DNA from: Falciphora oryzae
Lineage: Eukaryota > Ascomycota > Sordariomycetes > Magnaporthales > Magnaporthaceae
Direction of reading: 5' to 3'
DNA length: 12,245 nucleotides
Assembly (NCBI GenBank): GCA_000733355.1
Contig: JNVV01000012.1
Coordinates: 820,157-832,401, forward strand
Shown here: one piece after another, positions 6,605-12,245 of the stretch
Position numbering within the stretch: the first letter of the stretch is position 1
Layout: every line of letters begins with the position of its first letter
The notes under the pieces: model-generated
The model's input: the letters and a program-made list of their open reading frames with translations, nothing else
Told to the model about the DNA's origin: nothing
The model's database searches: none
Program-made: the position numbers and the translations under genes

Positions 6605-9157
6605 ATGGCCAACGAGGTTAACCCGCCCTCGAAAGGCAAAAAGATCGACACTGGCCAGCCCCCGCCAATGAGTCAACTTCCGACGAGTCCATCGGGATTC
6701 CCTCCGTTGCCTAAAGGCTTTCGCGGCATAATGCCCGGAGGGTTACCCCGCATACAAAAACAGGCTAGCGTTTTTAACGATAACGATGAGGGAGGAGGAG
6801 GCGAATTCGAGGACGGCAACGTTAACGAGAGCTTTATATCGACACGTCAAAACCCGCGTGGCCAACAGGAAGAGAGCCGCGTGGCAGGCGATGACGAAAA
6901 CAGTGATAACCCTCGCCTATCGAAGTTTGGCAGGAACCGTCGTTCGCTAGAATGGCTGGAGCGACGCTAGAATCGCATCTAGTAGGACTTATCGCAATAA
7001 ATAACGGCAATGCAAGACCGCCTCGAAAACACGATCAATCAAGCCATGGGCAAACTTAGCTCCGCGATGCAAACCAGCTTCGAGAACATTGATAAAGACT
7101 TTTGTACCTTGTTCGACAATTAAAAGCAATTGGCTTTCCGAATTGACGACGCCCGCAAAGACACGTCGGACCTTTAAACACAAATGGAAACCTATTTAAA
7201 TGCTGGGGATTCCGGCCGACGCGTATCCTTTAAGCTTAACACAGACGAGAATCGTCGCAGGACCGGTGCTCGTGCATCTTTAAGCTCCGCGATTTCCAGG
7301 CGCGTTAGCACCCATAGCAACCAAGCCAACCCGGGAGTGGGCAGCAGCAAGGGCCATCCAGTCGAGGTCGCGGATGATGATTTATCCAATGACTTTGATA
7401 TTAACGCGAGGCGCTTTTACGAGCTTACCGGAAGACGCCTAAATAAGCCCCCGCCTAAGCCTTTTGCCGGACCCGACTTCGCCGTTCCCGTTGCACCTAA
7501 GTCCTCCGTATCCAAACCCCGACACCGCAAAAGCGATAGCGAGCAGATCCGAGAGTACGACCAAGGCACTAAAACCCTCGCGCCTCAGCCCGTCTTTTAC
7601 GATGACGGCCAAGCTTTCGGCATGGAGCCGCACTAATCCGCCCGCCAATCTTCGCGGCATCAGGCTCCTTAGCAGCAAACGGTTTAATAACCGGACTATT
7701 AGCAGCAGCCTCATCACCTTACTTTCGTGCCTTTTAACACTGGAGTTACCATTCCCGCTCAAAAAGCTACTAATAGGTACTACGAGATAGCTTACGGCTA
7801 GCCTCGCCCCGGCTCAGTTCGAGCAGCGACGCCTGGACCTGCTTTAGCCGCGTTCCCTAGCCTCGGACGCAATTACCAACAAGAGGCAGGCTAAGCTTAC
7901 CCTCGGCAGCTTTCGAGATATGAGTAACAGCAAAGCAATATGAGTTACCTTAACCAGCCTGTTTCGGCCCAATAGTGGCTAACCCAGAACTTATGCACCC
8001 CCGACCTCGCCGCTTACTAGTAGCGAGCTTTTAACAACTTCCAACTAACGGGACAACAGGTAGCTGGTACTAAGGACGGTCCCCGTTTTAAGCGAGAGGA
8101 CGTCGGCATTTTCAAGCCCGACCACAAAAACCCTAAGGATTTTGGCACCGTTACCGACGGAAAGAACATTATTTTTACGGACAGCTTCTTTTTCGAAATA
8201 CGACTAATAAGCTTTTTGATAAACCCCGTATATGCTGCCTCCAATGAGAGTCAATTTAAAGACATGTTCCTTACGTTGCTAGGAGGCAGGGCCTTTATTT
8301 GGTGGAATAGTTAAGTTCCCCCTTACGTTCAATTGGATCTTTACGGTCAAAATCTTTTCGGCATGATTACCGCTGTCAAGCAACGCTTCCCTCCTAACCG
8401 TATGGAAGCTACCAAAAAGTTCTCCGAAAGTACCGTTACCATTAAGGACGTCGCTGCCAACCCCGACGCCCTCACAAACTATATCATAAGCAAGCTCAAA
8501 CACGCTCGCACCATAGGTTTTTGCACCGAAAGTGGTTAAAACTAGTTTGCAACCATAGCCCAAATTTAATCCTCCCTCGGCAACGATATCAAAACCTTTT
8601 TGCGCCAACCCTCCTTTAACGAATATATCGGAAACTACCTTTTCAAAGTCGAAAACGTCAAGCCGATACTTCTTAGCGTTACAGCTTAGCGTTACCCGCA
8701 CATTAAACCGGGAAACGACTCGGACACCAAATTTAAAGCTAACTACAAAAAGAAAAAGTCTTATAAGAAGGGCAAACATTCCAAACGCGACAAATATCGC
8801 GATAAGGACAAGCCCAAAAGCAAATATAACGGCAAGCATAAGCCGAAATACGAAAATCGCGATAAAGATCGTGATTACAAAGATAAAAAGGACTTCAAAA
8901 AGCCCTATAACAAAAAACCCTATAACAAAAAGAAGGATAACAAAGTTAACCTAGTCGAGTCCGACTTAAATGATAATTCATTTAACGAAAAAGAGCAGTC
9001 CTTTTCCTTTAACACGAATAACTCCTCCGGCTCCGACTTTATCTACAACGTTTTTAAAAACACGCTGACTATTAACTGCAAACGCTGTGGCGAAAACTTT
9101 CGGTCCCGCAATAAGCTGTTCAAGCACCTAAGGGACTGTAAAGCCAAATCTCTTTAA
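6605..9157 (+). pseudogene. Gag region of Gypsy element 1 (broken by many stops)
   Basis: The chosen start is ATG at 6605 (GACAATGGCC context; MANEVNPPSKGKK). An in-frame ATG 57 bp upstream is possible but adds a less protein-like stretch. One frame, with no frameshift, runs to TAA at 9155-9157 through 22 earlier TAA or TAG stops. The first part is Pro/Gly- and acidic-residue-rich and probably disordered. The middle (about 8150-8560) resembles a retrotransposon Gag capsid, with FKDMFLTLLGGRAFIWWN and a QRFPPN segment. About 8735-8945 is very Lys-rich (KKKKSYKKGKHSKRDKYR; KKPYNKKPYNKKK), probably nucleic-acid-binding, and a C2HC finger lies at 9077-9139. The closing stop is probably a mutated Gln codon, since the same frame runs into protease; Gag and Pol may originally have been one polyprotein. 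The role is virus-like particle assembly and RNA packaging. Confidence 0.8.
9077..9139 (+). other. C2HC zinc-finger motif near the end of Gag
   Basis: The 21-residue pattern is C-x2-C-x12-H-x3-C, with Phe at position 8 and Leu at positions 14 and 18 (CKRCGENF...KLFKHLRDC). This spacing follows the classical C2H2/C2HC finger fold, not the retroviral knuckle C-x2-C-x4-H-x4-C. All four ligands survive although stops lie on both sides. It would serve in RNA or DNA binding by Gag (inferred). Confidence 0.75.
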
Positions 9158-10246
9158 GAACCCGACTCCGTTAATTTTACTATAAAGGACGTGATTAAGG
9201 AGAGCGAACCTAAAAAGGCCGCCTTATCGCATTTGGGAGGTTACACCTACCAAAAGATTATAGTCCGCGGGAGCTTTAACGGATTAAACACCCCCATTTG
9301 CACTAACACGGGCTCAGGCCGCGATTTTGTCGATAAGGCCTGGCTTAAAGAGCACTTCCCTAACGCTACAATTGCCAAAGTAGATAAGGGAGTCCGACCC
9401 AGTATCAAAAGCTGGGATTCCGAACGACCTACAAAGGCCGAAAACTACGCCACCTTCTTTTTCTTCGCTAAAGGTGTCAAAAATGATGGCTCCCCGGGCA
9501 TTACAACCAAAACGGCCAAGGCGTAGATCGTTGATAAACTGGATGCAGGCTGTTTGCTGGGCACTCCTTGGCTTAAGCCTCGTCGTGCCCAGATCGATTT
9601 CGGCACTGACTTGATGCATTTCCCTAACGACGGTTTTGCTGTCCCCTTTACCGTCGTCCGCAAAGGCAAACCCGTTTTAAGAAAGGTCGTTAGCAAAAAA
9701 GCCTTTACTTTGGCCCCTGGAGAAACTGCAGCGATCCCTGTCAAATACGCTGCCCTCCCTAAAGGTCGTCCTTTTTTTATGGCTAGCATCCATCCGACAG
9801 CAGTTAACGCGATAATCGACTGTTACATTCCCCAGGTCTGCTTAGTACATAACATTACAGACAAAACAGTTATTATCCTTCGTAAAACCAGGCTCGCAAC
9901 AATCCAAAAGAGCTTTAACCAAATCCGAGCCAAAATCGATTACGAATAAGCCAAAAAGCTTCTTAATAACGCAACCTTTCTTAAAAAGCCGATAACTGAT
10001 GCTAAAAAAGCCCTTTTGATAAGAAAGAACCAAAACGTCGTACTTTCCGCCGAATCCCCTAACGGCGAAACCTTTTTAAACCCTAAGTTTTCGCTAAGCG
10101 ACGAAGTTTAGCAAAAACTAGCCACGGATACCACCGATAAAACTACCCAAAGTTCCGCGCCCGACACCGTTTTTGCAACCCCCCAGGAAAATAAGGAAGC
10201 TATTACCAACATTCCCGGCGATGTTCCTCCCGAAAAATAAAAAACA
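9158..10246 (+). pseudogene. Aspartic protease and linker region of Gypsy element 1 (broken)
   Basis: This region is in the same frame as Gag. After GGYTYQKIIVRGSFNG comes PICTNTGSG near 9287-9319, which aligns with the retropepsin active site DTGSG. The catalytic Asp is Asn (AAC at 9305-9307), a change consistent with TG to TA, that is CpA to TpA on the other strand. After a TAG at 9524-9526 the retropepsin C-terminal signature appears as AGCLLGTPWL. TPW stands where related proteases have DWL or DFL. Downstream, up to about 9949, lies a Val/Lys-rich Pol linker, then further stops at 9947-9949, about 10108 and 10237-10239 before RT. The protease would cut the Gag-Pol polyprotein; here it is inactive. 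Confidence 0.78.
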
Positions 10247-11182
10247 ATGCTCAACAATCCTAAGCCTTTCCCTAAAATTCCTAACAAACGTTCGACCTTA
10301 AGCATTAAGCCCCCCAACGAAGCCCCTTATATCGTCCTGGATAACGGTATCCACGTATATAACGGCGGAACCCCCGAACAAACCCAAAAAATGCGCGAAA
10401 TTTGTAAGAAGTTTTCTATCTGGGAAAATAACGGCAAACAGATCGACGTCCCCGAGGACGAAATAATACGCATCCCTTTGGTCGACGGATACGAAAAGTA
10501 CTCCGGCCTGCGAGGCCGCCGGTGCCCCGTCTCCAAAAAAAACCGAAACGTTATCGACGAAAGCTACGATAAACTCCACGAGCAAAGCCGCATGGAATTT
10601 ATAAAGGACCCCGCGCAGTTCGCGTTCCCTTGCTTCGTGGTTTGGCGCCGCGTGCATAGCAAAAACAAATCTAAAGTCGTTACGAACCTGCGACCCCTCA
10701 ACAGGGCTACCGTACCGGACGCCTACCCCTTGCCCTTGCAACAGGACGTCGTCAACTCCGTCAGGGGCAAAATTTACGTCACCGTTGTCGACGCCACAAC
10801 CTTTTTCTTCCAATTCCTAGTACATCCCAAAAACCGAAACAAGCTCGTAATCGTCAGCCACCAAAGCCTTAAACGTATAAACGTTGCTATAATAGGCTTC
10901 CGTAACTCCCCAGCCTACGTCCAAAGGTTCATAAACAATCTCTTGCGCCCGCATAACAAATACTACCGGGCATTTATCAACGACATCATCATTTTTAGCG
11001 ACTCGTTCGAAAACCACATTAAGCACTTGGAAACCATTTTTGGCCTGTTCCAAGACAAAAACATCGCGATCTTTCCCGGAAAATCCTTTATCGGCTACCC
11101 TAGCGTCAAGCTTCTCGGCTTTTACGTCGACTCCCTAAAGAAAACCACGACGGAGGATCGTATCCAGGGCTTTAAAAACTAG
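10247..11182 (+). pseudogene. Reverse transcriptase of Gypsy element 1 (open, but catalytic residue lost)
   Basis: This is a 311-codon stretch without stops, in the frame of Gag and protease. By residue of this stretch: FPCFVVWRRVHSKNKSKVV at about 128-145, then LRPLN and PDAYPLP (finger and palm lead-in) near 148-163; the first catalytic Asp in VVDAT (D182); NVAIIGFRNSPAYVQRFI at about 212-229; and the YxDD box, which here reads FIND (F243-D246) followed by IIIFSDS. One catalytic Asp is therefore Asn (codon 10979-10981), which should abolish polymerase activity. KLLGFYVDS near 288-296 is the usual motif after the palm. The ATG at 10247 is only where the open stretch begins after a TAA at 10237-10239; it is not a real gene start. 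The enzyme would copy element RNA into DNA in virus-like particles. Confidence 0.88.
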
Positions 11183-11700
11183 CTGATGCCGACCAATTTA
11201 AAGGACCTCGAAACCTTCATCGGCGCTACCGGCTGGCTGCAATGCATAATCCCTTATTACGCGCAGCTAATCGAGCCCCTTTAACTCCGCAAAACGGCCC
11301 TATTTGCAAAGGGCCGGAAAAAGGGACGGGTCGTCCCCAACAACCACGGTAAACGTACGGCGTACTGCCGCTTTATTCATTTTTTTCCGACTAAAGCGGA
11401 ACTGCGATCCTTTAACACGATCAAAAAAACGCTCTACACCAAACTCCGACTGTACCACGCCAACCCTAAGCGACAAATCGTGCTACAGGTCGACGGCAGC
11501 CTTGAGCGAGGCTTCGGCGTTATGGCCTTTCACGTTAAAGAAGGCTACAATTGGGACCGCTTAACCAAAGCGATCCCGGCCCACGCCATCGAGCCGATCA
11601 TGTTTATCTCCCGTTGTCTGCATAAGGAGGAACTCAACTATAGCCCTTCGGAGCTTAAGGTCGCATGCTTTGTTTGGGCCTGCAAGACCATGCGCACGAC
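11183..11700 (+). pseudogene. RT connection and RNase H of Gypsy element 1, cut by LTR 2
   Basis: The frame continues after TAG at 11180-11182. DLETFIGATGWLQCIIPYYA and LIEPL are typical of the segment between RT and RNase H in fungal Gypsy elements; a TAA follows at 11282-11284. RNase H starts near 11470 with LQVDGSLERGFGVMAFHV (first catalytic Asp kept) and continues with IEPIMFISRCLHKEELNYSP. SELKVAC follows, where the usual Glu before VAC is Lys (AAG at 11657-11659). The domain ends at MRTT, where LTR 2 starts, so the remaining catalytic residues and all of integrase are absent. Confidence 0.82.
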
Positions 11701-11902
11701 TGTCACGGCTAGTAGGGCCTCAACTGTAAATAAAGGAGTTGGGACCAGAGACCCTTATCGTCAAATAAGGGTAGAGGCTCCACAAGGTGGATCCTGCACA
11801 AAGATATCCCAAATCTCTACAAGGCCAGGCCTCCGGCCTCCAACCTACTCCGAATATCATCTTTCTACTCCTCCAATATCTCTGCCCTCGACTGCTTTAA
11901 CA
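11701..11902 (+). mobile_element. 5' LTR of Gypsy element 2 (202 bp)
   Basis: It starts TGTCACGGCTAGTAGG (13 of 16 bases match the LTR 1 start) and ends TTTAACA, two bases before the primer-binding site. It shares with LTR 1 the start, the CCCTTAT...ATAAGGG hairpin at 11752-11771, the TCTCTACAAG block and GGCCTCCGGCCTCC. A second TGTAAA at 11725 could be mistaken for the start, but 11701 gives the length and alignment expected from LTR 1. Confidence 0.78.
11752..11771 (+). other. Hairpin in LTR 2
   Basis: CCCTTAT and ATAAGGG pair as a 7-bp stem with a 6-base loop. It lies at the same place as the 9-bp hairpin in LTR 1, although the flanking sequence differs. Confidence 0.65.
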
Positions 11903-11904
11903 AT

Positions 11905-11916
11905 TGGTAGCAACTC
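11905..11916 (+). promoter_or_regulatory. Primer-binding site of Gypsy element 2
   Basis: TGGTAGCAACTC is identical to 6067-6078 and, as there, lies two bases after the LTR end. The sequences diverge right after it, which supports selection for pairing with the same tRNA. Confidence 0.75.
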
Positions 11917-12245
11917 CGGAAAACCTAAGCGACCGGCGCGAACGTAATCGCGGAAATCAATCACAACCCCCCCCTACTCTTCGGATCTCGCAAACCATCG
12001 CGGGCGACGATCCTCCTCACCAACGCGCGGCCATCGCAACGCGTCGGATTAACGCCTAGGTTGGGCTTCCTTAGCCAAAGCGCTCTTCAATCCGCTTCCC
12101 CCATTGCAATCCCTACCGACGCGGCCTTCGCAACGTCTTCCCCCCACCTTCCTCGAATTCACCAATTCTTGGCATTGCGCTGTTAGTGCACCCTGCCAAG
12201 TTGCATACAATTCCTTAACACACGCCAATTAGCGACCCAACACCA
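11917..12245 (+). other. Leader of Gypsy element 2, no gene seen
   Basis: This C-rich sequence holds no convincing open frame and no repeats like those in the element 1 leader. It is taken as the 5' untranslated leader because it follows a primer-binding site. It retains many CpG and CpA and so looks less decayed than the neighbouring Gypsy-1 coding region. Confidence 0.5.

Larger units (their letters stand above)
5858..11700 (+). mobile_element. Ty3/Gypsy retrotransposon 1, truncated at its 3' side
   Basis: The element comprises the 5' LTR (5858-6064), a primer-binding site (6067-6078), a repeat-bearing leader, and a Gag-protease-RT-RNase H polyprotein in one frame from 6605 to 11700. It sits in the 5' coding part of the Helitron, in the opposite orientation. 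The bases before it, CCCTC (5853-5857), would be one copy of its target-site duplication, but the partner lies outside the window. It ends where a second element's LTR begins inside RNase H, so integrase and its own 3' LTR are not seen. The gene order PR-RT-RNase H and the RT sequence type place it in Ty3/Gypsy, although integrase, which would settle the order against Copia, is missing. Confidence 0.88.
11701..12245 (+). mobile_element. Gypsy element 2, 5' end, nested in element 1
   Basis: An LTR followed by a primer-binding site and non-coding leader shows that this is the left end of a plus-strand element that inserted into the RNase H region of element 1. The five bases before it, ACGAC (11696-11700), would be its target-site duplication; the other copy is outside the window. 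The LTR is clearly related to LTR 1 but too different to be its pair, and the leaders do not match after the primer-binding site, so it is a different family. No Gag start is reached before the window ends. Confidence 0.78.

Noticed and set aside
8672..8695. CTTAGCGTTAC occurring twice 13 bases apart, possibly a frameshifting microduplication
   Set aside because: The Gag frame is the same before and after it, so it did not shift the frame; it is likely a chance similarity.
8279..8839. A 186-codon minus-strand open frame with hydrophobic stretches that looks like a membrane protein
   Set aside because: It is the antisense of Lys-rich and Gag coding sequence; runs of AAA and AAR codons read as Phe and Leu on the other strand.
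10298..10813. A 171-codon minus-strand open frame opposite RT
   Set aside because: It is antisense to a clear RT domain and resembles no protein family; such shadows are common where the sense frame is open.
11725..11902. A shorter LTR 2 starting at TGTAAA (11725) with TCAAC as duplication
   Set aside because: Starting at 11701 aligns with the LTR 1 start (13 of 16 bases) and gives nearly equal LTR lengths and hairpin offsets.
11701..11902. LTR 2 as the 3' LTR of Gypsy element 1
   Set aside because: It is followed by a primer-binding site and leader, is too different from LTR 1 for a pair, and element 1 would lack half of RNase H and all of integrase.

Overview
The window reads as repeat-rich DNA from a filamentous ascomycete (Pezizomycotina), probably a gene-poor heterochromatic compartment. 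I see no host gene. It is a nest of transposable elements, most of them decayed in the manner of repeat-induced point mutation (RIP). The organism call rests on a fungal-type Helitron carrying a DUF6570-like region, fungal Ty3/Gypsy polyproteins, and decay by C-to-T change at CpA. I cannot name the species.

Layout. (1) 1-275 is the 3' part of an LTR with a TATA box; it ends in TTGTTACA and abuts the Helitron. (2) 276-5857 is a minus-strand Helitron, of which only the front and middle of the Rep/helicase protein are in view. From high to low coordinates it carries an N-terminal region, two copies of a ~456-bp segment flanking an array of 39-residue repeats, a Cys-rich and DUF6570-like region, and the Rep domain with an HUH remnant and an intact two-Tyr motif. 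The helicase would lie left of the window. (3) 1287-1814 is a 528-bp solo LTR in the Rep gene with perfect TCTTT target-site duplications; removing it with one duplication restores the Helitron reading frame. (4) 5858-11700 is a plus-strand Ty3/Gypsy element inserted in the 5' part of the Helitron: LTR, primer-binding site, repeat-bearing leader, then Gag, protease, reverse transcriptase and part of RNase H in one frame. That frame contains 29 stops, all TAA or TAG. (5) 11701-12245 is the 5' end (LTR, primer-binding site, leader) of a second, related Gypsy element that cuts the first inside RNase H, so integrase is absent from view.

Order of events, inferred. The Helitron came first. The first Gypsy element, the solo-LTR element and the left LTR element then inserted into it, and the second Gypsy element inserted into the first. 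The Helitron and Gypsy-1 coding regions show heavy CpA-to-TpA decay. The solo LTR looks much less affected, so it may postdate the main wave of mutation. Several catalytic residues are lost: protease Asp to Asn, one RT catalytic Asp to Asn, and the second His of HUH to Tyr. Nothing here is likely to be autonomously active. I found no credible new biological system. The most unusual items are the internal duplication and repeat array in the Helitron protein, the classical-finger-like C2HC motif ending Gag, and the conserved hairpin shared by the two Gypsy LTRs.
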